Notes: generated by a model not told the origin, from the letters alone. Numbered from the stretch's first letter, positions 1-8,332 are shown. The stretch is DNA of 59,306 nucleotides from Pseudomonadota bacterium (GCA_023423275.1 JAFAFW010000019.1:1-59306), one strand, 5' to 3'. Translations and numbers: made by a program.

Positions 1-629
1 GCCTGGATGTCGAGGCAGGCCTGCATCAGACTGGAGTCGACGCGGCAGACCTGGCCGGTGCGGACCTTGCGCACGATGGCGCCGAGAATACCCATCGCGT
101 AGACGGCGCCGCCGTGGTGATCGATGATCGACACGCCAGCCGGGCGCGGCCCGTTATTCGCCTGTCCGGTGATGGCGCACATGCCGAACAGCGCCTGCGC
201 CAACAGATCCTGACCGGGCTTGCCGTAGTAGGGACCATCCGGGCCGTAGCCGGAGGCGGACGCGAAGATGATGTCGGGTTTGCGCTTCTTCAGAACCTCG
301 TAGCCGAAGCCGAGCTTTTCCATCACGCCGGGACGGAAGTTCTCGGCCACCACATCGGCGGTGTCGACGAGCTGCATGGCGATCTCCTTGCCCTTGGGCG
401 ACTTGAGATCAATGCCGATGCTGCGCTTGTTCCGGTTGGCGCACATATGCAGCATGCCCTGGGTGTCATGCCAGATGTCGCCGCTGCTCCAATGGCGTTG
501 CCAGGCGCCATCCTTGTTTTCGATGGAGATGACGTCCGCTCCCATGTCGGCGAGCTGCTGGATTCCCAGCGGGCCGAGCAGGAAGTGGTTGAAGCTTACA
601 ATGCGAATACCCTTCAGAATATCGAGCAT
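1..629 (-). CDS. CaiB/BaiF family III CoA-transferase, C-terminus cut by window edge
   Basis: Reading leftward from the ATG at 629, the frame stays open to the window edge and gives about 209 residues. It begins MLDILKGIRIVSFNHFLLGP and contains the typical family III segments QLADMGADVISIEN, ANRNKRSIGIDLKSPKGKE, VVAENFRPGVMEKLGFGY and ASASGYGPDGPY. Full-length members have about 400 residues, so roughly half is missing. Family members move CoA between carboxylic acids in the cytoplasm. A GAGGAAA Shine-Dalgarno sequence sits about 4 bases before the ATG. The gene lies downstream of the DapA-like gene in the same direction, separated by a strong hairpin. It probably activates the acid handled by this cluster as a CoA thioester. 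The family is clear; the substrate is not readable. Confidence 0.9.
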   Translation of the reverse strand, partial: MLDILKGIRIVSFNHFLLGPLGIQQLADMGADVISIENKDGAWQRHWSSGDIWHDTQGMLHMCANRNKRSIGIDLKSPKGKEIAMQLVDTADVVAENFRPGVMEKLGFGYEVLKKRKPDIIFASASGYGPDGPYYGKPGQDLLAQALFGMCAITGQANNGPRPAGVSIIDHHGGAVYAMGILGAIVRKVRTGQVCRVDSSLMQACLDIQ

Positions 630-682
630 ACGTTTCCTCGGAGACAACGTGTTTTACTTTGATTACGGCGACCGGACATGCA

Positions 683-718
683 GGCGGAGCGATACGCATT
701 TGCGCAAATCGCTCCGCC
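683..718 (-). terminator. Intercistronic hairpin between DapA-like gene and CoA-transferase gene
   Basis: GGCGGAGCGAT (683-693) pairs perfectly with ATCGCTCCGCC (708-718). The loop contains part of the palindrome ATTTGCGCAAAT (698-709). No T-run follows in the minus direction, so it could be an mRNA-stabilising or attenuating hairpin rather than a full terminator. Confidence 0.55.
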
Positions 719-761
719 ATCCCCCGTTCGTTTGTTCTCGTCCGGCTTGGCCGGATGAGAT

Positions 762-1727
762 TTATTCTGCAGCTTCAGCCAGCGCGCCGTCCGGACCGAT
801 CCCGGCCTTATCGAGCGCAACCTTCAGCCGCGCAATTTCAGCTTGCGGCAGCTTCATCAGCGGCGGACGGACAACGGCGCGATCCAACCGGTTCAGCATG
901 ACGAGGCATTCCTTCATGCGGTTGTGCATGTCGAGGAACGGCGGTGCATAGAACGCCTGCTGGACGTGATAGAGGCGATCGTTGATGCGCTGCGCCTTGG
1001 CGAGGTCCTTCGCCTTGACCGCTTCGAACAGGGCAACCTGCAGATCCGGAACGACGCTGCCGGCGCCCGACAGAAGGCCATTGGCCCCCATGGTCAGAGA
1101 CGCCATCAGCCAGGCACTGTGGGTCGTCAGCACGTTGACCGGACGCGACAGACCCTGAAGCGTGCGGATGTGCTTTTCGTGAAGCTGGGGATCTGCGCAC
1201 CAGTCCTTGATCGCGCGGATCGAGGGGACTTCCTCCATCAGCTTCATAAGGGTGTCGAACGGATATCCGAGGCCCGTCGACGCCGGGTACTGGAACAGGA
1301 TCATCGGCAGGTCGGTCGCAGCAGCGAGAGCCTTGAAGTGGGCAATCGCCATTTCCGGGCGCAGAGCGCCGCCCATCGACATGCTGTTCGGCGGGAAGAC
1401 GAGCAGGGCCGATGCGCCATGCTTTTCGGCCATCTTCGCAATGCGAACGCCTTCGAGGCTGCCATCAACGTAAACACCGTTGATCAGCGGAATCTTGTCG
1501 CCCACCTCTTCCATCGAGACGGCGAGGATGCGCTCCTGCTCATCGAAGGTGCAAGCGTGCACTTCGGAAGCGTGGCCGTTAACCGTGATCGCCGACAGCC
1601 CGCGCGTGCGAGCAACGTGCGCCAGATGGCGGCGCGATTCCGCTTCGTTGATCGACATGTCGTCATTGAAGGCCAACAGGGTTGCCGGAATGACACCTGC
1701 CGGCACATAGTTTTTAAAGCGTCCCAT
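762..1727 (-). CDS. Dihydrodipicolinate synthase (DapA)-family aldolase/lyase, atypical active site
   Basis: 321 residues with the DapA/NAL TIM-barrel layout. The Schiff-base lysine is recognisable as K174 in RAIKDW, and the tyrosine of the YP motif is Y147 in LFQYPAS. The usual pyruvate-binding GTTGE loop is replaced by GHASE (51-55). The arginine that follows the YP motif in DapA is absent (YPASTG), and the second catalytic tyrosine region reads VFPPNSMS. The protein is therefore unlikely to make dihydrodipicolinate; a lyase or hydratase-aldolase on another substrate is more likely. A GGGAGAGA Shine-Dalgarno sequence precedes the ATG. It is the first gene of a leftward unit that includes the CoA-transferase gene, and it diverges from the alpha/beta hydrolase gene across an intergenic region with a LacI-like operator. 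Confidence 0.85.
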   Translation of the reverse strand: MGRFKNYVPAGVIPATLLAFNDDMSINEAESRRHLAHVARTRGLSAITVNGHASEVHACTFDEQERILAVSMEEVGDKIPLINGVYVDGSLEGVRIAKMAEKHGASALLVFPPNSMSMGGALRPEMAIAHFKALAAATDLPMILFQYPASTGLGYPFDTLMKLMEEVPSIRAIKDWCADPQLHEKHIRTLQGLSRPVNVLTTHSAWLMASLTMGANGLLSGAGSVVPDLQVALFEAVKAKDLAKAQRINDRLYHVQQAFYAPPFLDMHNRMKECLVMLNRLDRAVVRPPLMKLPQAEIARLKVALDKAGIGPDGALAEAAE

Positions 1728-1803
1728 AAGCGTATCTCTCCCATCGAGACCGTCGCGAAGTGGCGAACGCTATCATCGCTGCCACCGGCACGACAAGGAC
1801 ATT

Positions 1804-1823
1804 GTGTAATCGCTTACTTAAAT
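1804..1823. promoter_or_regulatory. LacI-like operator, copy 1 (CGCTTAC core)
   Basis: The dyad GTAA-TCGC-TTAC (1806-1817) is followed by TTAAA, between divergent genes. The core CGCTTAC[T/A]T[A/G]A recurs at 3507 and 8390, each time in a divergent intergenic region of the same catabolic cluster. Assignment to a LacI-type regulator rests on operator style only. Confidence 0.5.
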
Positions 1824-1867
1824 GTAGGAGGTTTGCGTCATTTCGCCAGGGGGAAGGTCAGAGTAAG

Positions 1868-2668
1868 ATGACCGATGCGCGCGATACATTTGTAATGGCC
1901 TCTGGCCACAGGCTGCGCGTGAGATGGTTTTCTCCGCGGCGTTCACCATCCCAACTGGTCATCGTGCTCCTGCATCAGGGGTTGGGGTCGGTCACGCAAT
2001 GGCGTGCGTTTCCTGAGAGCCTGGCAGCGGCAACGGGCGCTGCGGTCGTCGGCTACGATCGCTGGGGCCACGGCGGCTCGGATGCGATGAGCGTGCCGCG
2101 ATCTCCCGAATTTATTGAAAATGAAGCCAGAAAGGCGCTGCCTGATGTTCTCGATGCTCTGAGCATCGAGCGGCCGATTGTCTACGGACATAGCGACGGC
2201 GGATCGATCGCGCTGGAGTTTGCGGCATCCTTTCCCGACCGCCCGCTCGCGACGATCAGCGAGGCAGCGCATGTCTTCTCGGAAGTGAATGCCTCATCCG
2301 GTTTCGACGAGGTCGTCGCGGCATTCGAGACCGGTGACCTGCGTCCCCGCCTGGAACGGCATCATGGCGAGAATGTCGACCGAATGTTTTGGGCGTGGGC
2401 CAATGTCTGGCGCAGTCCAGCCATGCAAAGTTGGCGGATGACAGAGCGGCTGCGTGAGATCCGTTGTCCTCTTCTGGTGATGCAGGGCACCAACGACGAA
2501 CATGGATCGCGGGCACAAGTCGAGACGATCGAGACGGGCGTGAGCGGACCGGTCGAAACGTGGATGGCTCCCGGGTACGCTCACTCCCTGCATCTTGAGG
2601 CAACGGAGGCGGTTGCCGAAAGGTGCGCGGCGTTTCTACGCCGCGCAGAGATAATCAGCGGTGCTTGA
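1868..2668 (+). CDS. Alpha/beta hydrolase
   Basis: 266 residues with an alpha/beta-hydrolase fold. The oxyanion-loop motif is LLHQGLGS (34-41), the nucleophile elbow is GHSDGG (107-112, Ser109), the likely acid is D210 in QGTNDE, and the likely histidine is H239 in GYAHS. ATG 1868 is preferred over the in-frame GTG at 1760 because of the GGGGGAAGG just upstream and because homology begins here. There is no signal peptide, so it is cytoplasmic. It probably cleaves a C-C or ester bond in the cluster's pathway. Its 3' end overlaps the convergent enoyl-CoA hydratase gene by 14 bases. Confidence 0.85.
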   Translation: MTDARDTFVMASGHRLRVRWFSPRRSPSQLVIVLLHQGLGSVTQWRAFPESLAAATGAAVVGYDRWGHGGSDAMSVPRSPEFIENEARKALPDVLDALSIERPIVYGHSDGGSIALEFAASFPDRPLATISEAAHVFSEVNASSGFDEVVAAFETGDLRPRLERHHGENVDRMFWAWANVWRSPAMQSWRMTERLREIRCPLLVMQGTNDEHGSRAQVETIETGVSGPVETWMAPGYAHSLHLEATEAVAERCAAFLRRAEIISGA

Positions 2669-3440
2669 ACTGCGGCGCTTCCTTGGCGAAGAAGGCACGG
2701 ACGCCCTCGGCGCAATCTTCCGAGGCGAAGGCCTTGTCGCTCAATGTGAGTGACGCGCGCACACCGGCATCTTCGGTCGTGTCGAGCGCCATGTCGACGG
2801 ACTGCTTGCACATCTGCAGCGCGACATTCGGCTGAGCGGCGAGTTTGCGCGCCAGCTCCATGGCGGTCTTCAGCGCTTCGCCTTTCGGCACGACACGATT
2901 GATAAGGCCCCAATCCTTCGCTGTTTCCACGGTGATCGGTTCGCCGAAGAACATCATCTCCTTGGCGCGCGCTTCGCCAACGCGGCGCGTGACGCGAATG
3001 GTGCCGCCGCTGCCGGGAAAAACGCCGAGCTTGATTTCGGGCAACGCAACCTTGTTGCCGGCTTCCGCCACGACGAGATCGCAGCACACGGCCAGTTCCA
3101 GGCCGCCGCCATAGGCCAAGCCGTTCAAGGCCGCGATGGTCGGCTTGGGGAAGTCATCGACGCGGCTGTAGGCCTCGTTTTCCAGTGCCAGCTTCGTCGG
3201 AACGACGGCTCCGGCAGCCATCATTTTCGGGAATTCCTTGATGTCGGAACCTGCGCAGAATGCCTTCGATCCCGCGCCCGTCAGCACCATGACGCGGACG
3301 GCGGGATCGGTGCCCAGCTTGGAGATCAGCGCGTTGAATTGACGCGTGAATTCGAGCGTCACGAGGTTCAGGGGCGGGTTGTTCATCGTGACAACCGCGA
3401 TGCCGTCCTCGATTGTGCACAGGACCGGATCGGTAGACAT
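2655..3440 (-). CDS. Enoyl-CoA hydratase/isomerase
   Basis: 261 residues of the crotonase superfamily. The CoA-binding segment FCAGSDIKEF (61-70) and the oxyanion region AYGGGLELAVCCD are present. Both catalytic glutamates of true hydratases are found, at E115 (GGGLELA) and E135 (ALPEIKLG). The protein should hydrate 2-enoyl-CoA esters, fitting with the CoA-transferase of the cluster. The start at ATG 3440 is supported by GGAGGAAACAAGG; a longer frame to 3497 lacks support. It diverges from the TRAP operon across an operator-bearing intergenic region. Confidence 0.92.
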   Translation of the reverse strand: MSTDPVLCTIEDGIAVVTMNNPPLNLVTLEFTRQFNALISKLGTDPAVRVMVLTGAGSKAFCAGSDIKEFPKMMAAGAVVPTKLALENEAYSRVDDFPKPTIAALNGLAYGGGLELAVCCDLVVAEAGNKVALPEIKLGVFPGSGGTIRVTRRVGEARAKEMMFFGEPITVETAKDWGLINRVVPKGEALKTAMELARKLAAQPNVALQMCKQSVDMALDTTEDAGVRASLTLSDKAFASEDCAEGVRAFFAKEAPQFKHR

Positions 3441-3499
3441 TCCTTGTTTCCTCCAGGGTGTTCGGATTGATATGCCAATTTGCGCTAAACCACGCAATT

Positions 3500-3519
3500 T
3501 TGAAAGCGCTTACTTGAAT
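3500..3519. promoter_or_regulatory. LacI-like operator, copy 2
   Basis: TTGAAAGCGCTTACTTGAAT has a palindromic AAGCGCTT centre. It lies between the enoyl-CoA hydratase gene and dctP and shares GCGCTTAC-T-A with the copy at 8383-8402. Confidence 0.55.
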
Positions 3520-3637
3520 TCGCTTGACGCATATCGGTGTGCGCGCCGATCATTGTCACGCGAGGCCAGGAAGAGCGAGCCCGTATCGATGATCTCAATG
3601 AGCAGTCGCCAAAAGGCGCCGTTCCCAGGGAGGACAT

Positions 3638-4639
3638 ATGCGTTTTTCAAGAGGTTTCTTTAGCACCGTCGCGGCTATTGCCGGGGTATTTGTGATCGGT
3701 GCACACGACGCGAGCGCGCAGCGCAAGTTCAGCTTTGGCTATGATCAGCCCAGGTCAACGGGCTACGGACTGGCTGCGGAGATCTTCAATACCAAGCTGA
3801 TGGAAGTCAGCGGCGGTAAAATGGGTATCGACCATTTCCCCGGCGCGCAGCTTGGCCAGGAGCCCGTCATGCTGCAGAAGCTGCGGTCGGGCGATATCGA
3901 TTTCATGATTTCGTCGTCGGCGAACGCTTCGACGGTTGCACCGCAAGCCGGCGTGATGTCGTTGCACTATCTGTTCCGCGACGAAGACCATCTCAAGAAG
4001 GCAATTGCCGATCCGAAGGTGGTCGAGGCCGTCAAAGCGATGACCTCAGAGTCGGTCCAGGGTGCGCGGGTGCTGGCCATCGAGACCTTGGGACTGCGCA
4101 ATATTTACGCGAAGCGCGAGTTCAAGAAGGTCGATGACCTGAAGGGCGTGAAGATCCGGGTGCAGGCCACCAAGACCGAAGATACGCATTTCCCCGCTTA
4201 TGGGGCACAGACGGTGCATCTGCCGTTCGGCGAGGTCTATACGTCCCTCCAGACGGGTGTCACCGGTGCAGCCGAAAACGGCATCAACGTCTACATGTCC
4301 AACAAGCATTACGAAGTTGCGCCGATCATGTCGCTGACGGAGCATGAAGCCAACAATGGTTTCGTGTGGGTCAGCGACAAGACCTGGAACAGCTTTACGG
4401 ACGAGGAAAAGAAGTGGGTCCAGGCTGCCGCTGAGGAGGTTGCGCGCACGCAGCCTGCAAAGTCACTTCAGCTTGAAAAGGACTCGGCCGACAAGCTGCA
4501 GAAGATGGGCGTCAAGATCGTAGCCGATGTTGACAAGTCCGGCTTCATGGCTGCGGCAAAGCCGGTTCAGGATCAGCTCGCCAAGGAACTTGGGCCGCAC
4601 GCGGTCAAGATCCTGGAGCTTATCCGCAATATCAACTAG
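3638..4639 (+). CDS. dctP: TRAP transporter periplasmic substrate-binding protein (DctP family)
   Basis: 333 residues with a Sec signal peptide ending near DASA-Q (about residue 27). The mature part is a DctP solute receptor: ETLGLRNIYAKREFKKVDDLKGVKIRVQ is the conserved ligand-binding stretch, including the arginine (KIRVQ) that pairs with a substrate carboxylate. It should deliver an organic acid to the DctQM permease. AGGGAGGA precedes the ATG. The gene is first in the dctPQM operon and is followed by a strong hairpin that may favour dctP over the permease genes in the mRNA pool. Confidence 0.95.
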   Translation: MRFSRGFFSTVAAIAGVFVIGAHDASAQRKFSFGYDQPRSTGYGLAAEIFNTKLMEVSGGKMGIDHFPGAQLGQEPVMLQKLRSGDIDFMISSSANASTVAPQAGVMSLHYLFRDEDHLKKAIADPKVVEAVKAMTSESVQGARVLAIETLGLRNIYAKREFKKVDDLKGVKIRVQATKTEDTHFPAYGAQTVHLPFGEVYTSLQTGVTGAAENGINVYMSNKHYEVAPIMSLTEHEANNGFVWVSDKTWNSFTDEEKKWVQAAAEEVARTQPAKSLQLEKDSADKLQKMGVKIVADVDKSGFMAAAKPVQDQLAKELGPHAVKILELIRNIN

Positions 4640-4657
4640 CGTTCCGCGACATCGCAG

Positions 4658-4686
4658 CGGCAGCACCCGGCATCCGGGTGTTGCCG
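4658..4686 (+). terminator. Hairpin between dctP and dctQ
   Basis: CGGCAGCACCCGG (4658-4670), loop CAT, CCGGGTGTTGCCG (4674-4686): a 13-bp stem with one G-U pair. It has no T-run, so it is more likely a partial terminator or mRNA-stabilising element that sets a high receptor-to-permease ratio. Confidence 0.6.
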
Positions 4687-4730
4687 CGTGCGTGTTCATC
4701 CTTTGCCCCATCTAAATAAAGGAAACGAAC

Positions 4731-5270
4731 GTGAGGTCGTTGGTCTCACCGCGCGAGCGGCATCTTAAATGGCCCGCCCTGGATTGGGTCGAGGCTCTCC
4801 TTTTTGTCTTGGGCGGTGTGTGTATTGCTGGCTTCTCGATCTCCGTGCTTTGCGACGTTGTCACTCGCGAGATCGGGAGTCCGTGGCTCTGGCTGCAGCA
4901 AGTGACGACCGGATTTTTTGCTTATGGCGTGTTTCTCGGCATGGCGCTGGCGGTTCGCCGGAATGACCACATGTATCTTGCCGAGATCGTCCACAACATG
5001 AGTGGCAACGCGAGGCGCAACGTCGAGGTCATCTCGCGGCTTGTCGTGCTGGCCGTGGCCTGCTGCCTTGTTGTCTTCGGTTGGCAGAACTTCCTTCTCG
5101 ACATGGGCAGCTTCCGCATGCCCTCGCTCATCCCGCTTGGGTATTACACGATCATCATTCCGATTTCCGGTGCGCTGATCGCAATTTTTGTGATCGAGCA
5201 GATCGCGAATGGACTGAAAAACGGGTTTGCGGGTTCGGACGACGAGGCCGAGGAGGCCACCTATGAATAA
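4731..5270 (+). CDS. dctQ: TRAP transporter small permease subunit (DctQ family)
   Basis: 179 residues with four predicted membrane segments (about 20-42, 55-77, 98-122, 140-162). The sequence around VTREIGSPWLWLQQVTTGFF and RRNDHMYLAEIV is typical of DctQ. The start is GTG 4731 with AAAGGAAACGAAC upstream. It overlaps dctM by 8 bases, indicating translational coupling. It acts in the inner membrane with DctM as a sodium- or proton-driven importer. Confidence 0.9.
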   Translation: MRSLVSPRERHLKWPALDWVEALLFVLGGVCIAGFSISVLCDVVTREIGSPWLWLQQVTTGFFAYGVFLGMALAVRRNDHMYLAEIVHNMSGNARRNVEVISRLVVLAVACCLVVFGWQNFLLDMGSFRMPSLIPLGYYTIIIPISGALIAIFVIEQIANGLKNGFAGSDDEAEEATYE

Positions 5271-6606
5271 CGGTCTCATTATTCTCACCATGGCCGGCCT
5301 GTTTCTCGGGCTCGGCTATCTTGGTGTCCCGGTCGCATTCGCGATCATGGCCGGCGTCATGGTCGGCGTCTCCTTCACACCGGTCAGCTTCGGTTCGATT
5401 GTCGGGCAGTTGTTCCATGGCATCGATGCGGAGGCCCTGCTCGCCGTGCCCTTCTTCCTGCTCGTCGGCGAACTGATGTCGTCGGCTCGCATTACGGCCA
5501 AGATGATTGAGCTGGCGCAAACGCTAGTTGGCCATCTGCGCAGTGGACTGGCTCAGGTCGTCACGGTGTTCAGCGTCTTTTTCGCCGGTATTTCGGGGTC
5601 ATCGACGGCCGACGTCGCCGTGCTGGCTCGGACGGTCGGTTCGGAGATGACACGCGAGGGCTATGACAAGGCGTTCACTGCGGCGCTCATCGCGTCGGCA
5701 TCGACTATCGCCAACCTGATCCCGCCAAGCATCATGGCCGTGGTCTACGGTGCGACCGGTAACGTTTCGATTGGTGGTCTGTTCCTCGGTGGCATCGTGC
5801 CGGGGCTGCTCATCGGCTTCGGGCTCATGGTCTACAGCTACGTGTTCGGACCGAAAGGGCTGGCGCGCAAGCGGGCGACATTCGGCCAGTTTTCCGACGC
5901 CATGAAGGGATCGGCGCTGCCTCTGATGATTCCCATCATCATCATGGGTGGCATTCTCACAGGCTGGTTCACGCCAACGGAGGCCGGTCTCGTCGCGGTC
6001 GCCTACATCGTGTTCATCCTCATTCCGTTGACGCATCGCAGACATATTCGCAACCTGCCGCGTGACTTTGCCAATGCGGGTCTTCTTTACTCGATCCCGA
6101 TGGCAGCGGTTGCGGCAGCTTCGGCGCTGGGCTGGATGCTCGCGTATCTGAAGGCGCCGGATGTGGTCGCAGGTTGGATTTCGGATTTTGCGGGGCCGAA
6201 CCCTCTGGTGATCATGTTCTTGCTGGTCGTGCTGTTCGTGATCGTCGGCGACTTCATCGATGCTGTTCCCGCGATCATTATCTTCATGCCGATCGTGCTT
6301 GCGCTGACGGAATTGGGAGGCATTCAGCCTGTGCATATGGGCGTGGTGATTGTCGTGACGCTCGCGTTCGGCCTGATAACCCCGCCTTACGGACTGTCAC
6401 TACTGATGGCGTCGAAGTTCGTGGGCGTCGGCTTTATGCCGTCCGTCGTCCGGTCTCTGCCGCTCTATCTGATCTTCTTTGTGACGATTGCCTTCTGCAT
6501 CTTCTTCCCCAACATCGTGCTCTGGTTGCCGAAGATGCTGCTTCCCGAGGCAGTCGGCTGCTTCAAAAGTCCAGCGGGTACGGGGTATATCTGCCCTTCG
6601 CTCTGA
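5263..6606 (+). CDS. dctM: TRAP transporter large permease subunit (DctM family)
   Basis: 447 residues, strongly hydrophobic, about 12 membrane segments, of the DctM/ion-transporter superfamily. Family segments include FAGISGSSTADVAVL, ASASTIANLIPPSIMAVVYG and ITPPYGLSLLMASKF. ATG 5263 is chosen because GAGGAGG lies just upstream and the family starts at MNNGLIIL. It is the last gene of the TRAP operon. The C-terminal tail after LLPEAVG is somewhat longer than usual. Confidence 0.93.
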   Translation: MNNGLIILTMAGLFLGLGYLGVPVAFAIMAGVMVGVSFTPVSFGSIVGQLFHGIDAEALLAVPFFLLVGELMSSARITAKMIELAQTLVGHLRSGLAQVVTVFSVFFAGISGSSTADVAVLARTVGSEMTREGYDKAFTAALIASASTIANLIPPSIMAVVYGATGNVSIGGLFLGGIVPGLLIGFGLMVYSYVFGPKGLARKRATFGQFSDAMKGSALPLMIPIIIMGGILTGWFTPTEAGLVAVAYIVFILIPLTHRRHIRNLPRDFANAGLLYSIPMAAVAAASALGWMLAYLKAPDVVAGWISDFAGPNPLVIMFLLVVLFVIVGDFIDAVPAIIIFMPIVLALTELGGIQPVHMGVVIVVTLAFGLITPPYGLSLLMASKFVGVGFMPSVVRSLPLYLIFFVTIAFCIFFPNIVLWLPKMLLPEAVGCFKSPAGTGYICPSL

Positions 6607-6613
6607 GCAAGGT

Positions 6614-6637
6614 TGGGCGGTCCTCAGTGGCCGCCCA
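6614..6637. terminator. Hairpin between convergent dctM and alpha/beta hydrolase genes
   Basis: TGGGCGG (6614-6620) pairs with CCGCCCA (6631-6637), followed by ACTTTAA on the plus strand. It probably ends the TRAP operon. Confidence 0.45.
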
Positions 6638-6652
6638 CTTTAACCCTGAGAG

Positions 6653-7453
6653 CTAGATGTTTTCTTTCGCCCAGTTGAGGAGCGTGTCGACGAATGCGGT
6701 CGACCGCGAGACCGGAAAGAAGTGACCGCCGTTTGGCAGGAGCCGCAACGCGGCGTGCGGCAACAGCTTCGCCAGGTCGCGCTGCAGATAGGCGGGAACA
6801 ATCAAATCATCCTCGGCGCCTTGGATCAGGGTCGGGAGCTTGATTTTGCCGACCTCGGCGCTGCGATCGAATGCGAGCAGGGCTGCGATGCGCTCCGCGA
6901 CGATGGTTTGCTGAAGCTCCGTGATGGGAGCGCCCTTCAATGCGGTCTCGTAGGTTGACCAGTTCGCGTTGAGATAGTCCGGTGGATAGCCGAGAAATGC
7001 GCCCAGGGCGGCATATTGCTGAGGCGCTGCCTTCAGCACGGCGAGCCGCGCGCGGAACAGTTCCTCCATGTAGCGATTGTGGCCCGGCCATGTGGCGCTG
7101 AGGATCAAGCCGGCGACGCGTGACGCATCCTGCAGCGCGAGTTCCTGAAGGATCACGCCACCTGTCGAATGGCCAAGCAACAGTGCGTTTTGCGCGTCTA
7201 CGTGTTTCAGAACGGCCAGCGTGTCACGGGCGAGACAAGCGATATCGACACTGTCTGTTCCGCGTGTGCTTTTGCCGATGCCGCGCTGGTCGAAGCGGAT
7301 GACGCGAAAGTGCGCGGCGAGCGCCGGAACGACGGGATTCCAGAAAGCCGCGGTTCCACCGAGGCCGGTGACGAGAACCAGATCCCGGCCGCTGCCCTCG
7401 ATTGTGACCGACAGCCCGGCGCCGTCGCCCAGTTTCACCAGTGATGTGCTCAT
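6653..7453 (-). CDS. Alpha/beta hydrolase (3-oxoadipate enol-lactonase-like)
   Basis: 266 residues. It has TGLGGTAAFW as oxyanion loop, FDQRGIGKST, the nucleophile elbow GHSTGG (about 94-99), the acid in QGAEDDLIV and the histidine in NGGHFFP. The length and motifs resemble enol-lactonases and RutD-type hydrolases. It is the last gene of the leftward unit cupin - NIPSNAP - hydrolase, only 23 bases after the NIPSNAP gene. It is cytoplasmic, with no signal peptide. The substrate is unknown. Confidence 0.85.
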   Translation of the reverse strand: MSTSLVKLGDGAGLSVTIEGSGRDLVLVTGLGGTAAFWNPVVPALAAHFRVIRFDQRGIGKSTRGTDSVDIACLARDTLAVLKHVDAQNALLLGHSTGGVILQELALQDASRVAGLILSATWPGHNRYMEELFRARLAVLKAAPQQYAALGAFLGYPPDYLNANWSTYETALKGAPITELQQTIVAERIAALLAFDRSAEVGKIKLPTLIQGAEDDLIVPAYLQRDLAKLLPHAALRLLPNGGHFFPVSRSTAFVDTLLNWAKENI

Positions 7454-7476
7454 GGATGGTGTCCGCGAATAACTGG

Positions 7477-7791
7477 CTATTTCATCGGAGAAAATGACGT
7501 CGGCCGCAGGATGCGCGACTGTTGTGTATCGAGCATCCCGTCGACCATCTTGAGGTACTCCTGCCAGCGCGGATCAACCATCATCTTGTCGCGACGCGTC
7601 AGACGATCATCGAGGCTGTCATAGGACCACCAAGCGACCACGTGGTTCAGTTCGCCGTGCTCGGTTGTGAAATAGCCGTGGAATTTGCCCAGCAGCTCGA
7701 GCTGGATTGGCAGCCCGTGCTTCTCGTACAGGCTGACGAATTGCCCAAGCCTGCCGGCTTTGACCCGATAATCGCGCTCTTCGTAGATCAT
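7477..7791 (-). CDS. NIPSNAP family protein
   Basis: 104 residues, starting MIYEERDYRVKAGRL, with the ferredoxin-like dimeric alpha/beta-barrel pattern of NIPSNAP proteins (HVVAWWSYDSLDDRLTRRDKM). Such small proteins often sit in degradation clusters as accessory monooxygenase- or isomerase-like factors, without a proven general function. An in-frame extension to 7956 overlaps the cupin gene and is rejected. Members of the family are about 100-110 residues, which fits ATG 7791. Confidence 0.8.
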   Translation of the reverse strand: MIYEERDYRVKAGRLGQFVSLYEKHGLPIQLELLGKFHGYFTTEHGELNHVVAWWSYDSLDDRLTRRDKMMVDPRWQEYLKMVDGMLDTQQSRILRPTSFSPMK

Positions 7792-7813
7792 CTCAGAACC
7801 CTTTTCAGTCCGC

Positions 7814-8332
7814 TTACTTCTTCGGATCGTACGTCGTGTCGGTCCAGCCGAACACGCTGCTCTTTTCGATCTCCGCAATGTTTTCCGGGCGTGGGAAGGG
7901 CTCCGGCGCAGGCTGGTTGGGCTCTTTCTTCCGGCCGATCTGGGAGAAAAATCCATCGAGGCCGCCGGGCATGATGACGACGAAGAAGGTCAAGGGCTCA
8001 TCATATGGGTTGAGAAAATGGTGCTTGCGATTGCGTCCGATGAACGCCGCAGAGCCTTTCTCGATCGGATGCTCGACGCCGTCCACACGCGCAATGCCCT
8101 TCCCGTCGACCACGTAGATAATCTCCTCATGATCGGGATGGGTGTGCTCGCGGATGAAGCACTTCGGAGCGACGGTCTGCGTCAGGACGCTGTAGTCCGA
8201 TTTCGCGTTCGTGTTGTCCGTGTTGAACAGATTGCGCACGAATCCGTTTGCTGGAACCGGTTGCCAGTAGCTGTTGCCATCGTCCGGTCCCAGGACTTTG
8301 ACACTTCCGGCTTCGGTGGTTGGGGCGTCCAT
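7814..8332 (-). CDS. Cupin domain protein
   Basis: 172 residues with one cupin barrel. Motif 1 is REHTHPDHEEIIYVVDGKG, with His, His, Glu and probably His as metal ligands. Motif 2 is HHFLNPYDEPLTFFVV. The C-terminal tail is rich in Pro and Glu. It is likely a metal-binding dioxygenase or isomerase-type enzyme or a sensor-like cupin. It is first in the leftward three-gene unit and diverges from the SDR gene across the third operator copy. Confidence 0.85.
   Translation of the reverse strand: MDAPTTEAGSVKVLGPDDGNSYWQPVPANGFVRNLFNTDNTNAKSDYSVLTQTVAPKCFIREHTHPDHEEIIYVVDGKGIARVDGVEHPIEKGSAAFIGRNRKHHFLNPYDEPLTFFVVIMPGGLDGFFSQIGRKKEPNQPAPEPFPRPENIAEIEKSSVFGWTDTTYDPKK

Noticed and set aside
762..1727. 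True dihydrodipicolinate synthase for lysine synthesis
   Set aside because: Key pyruvate- and semialdehyde-binding residues are replaced and the neighbours are catabolic.
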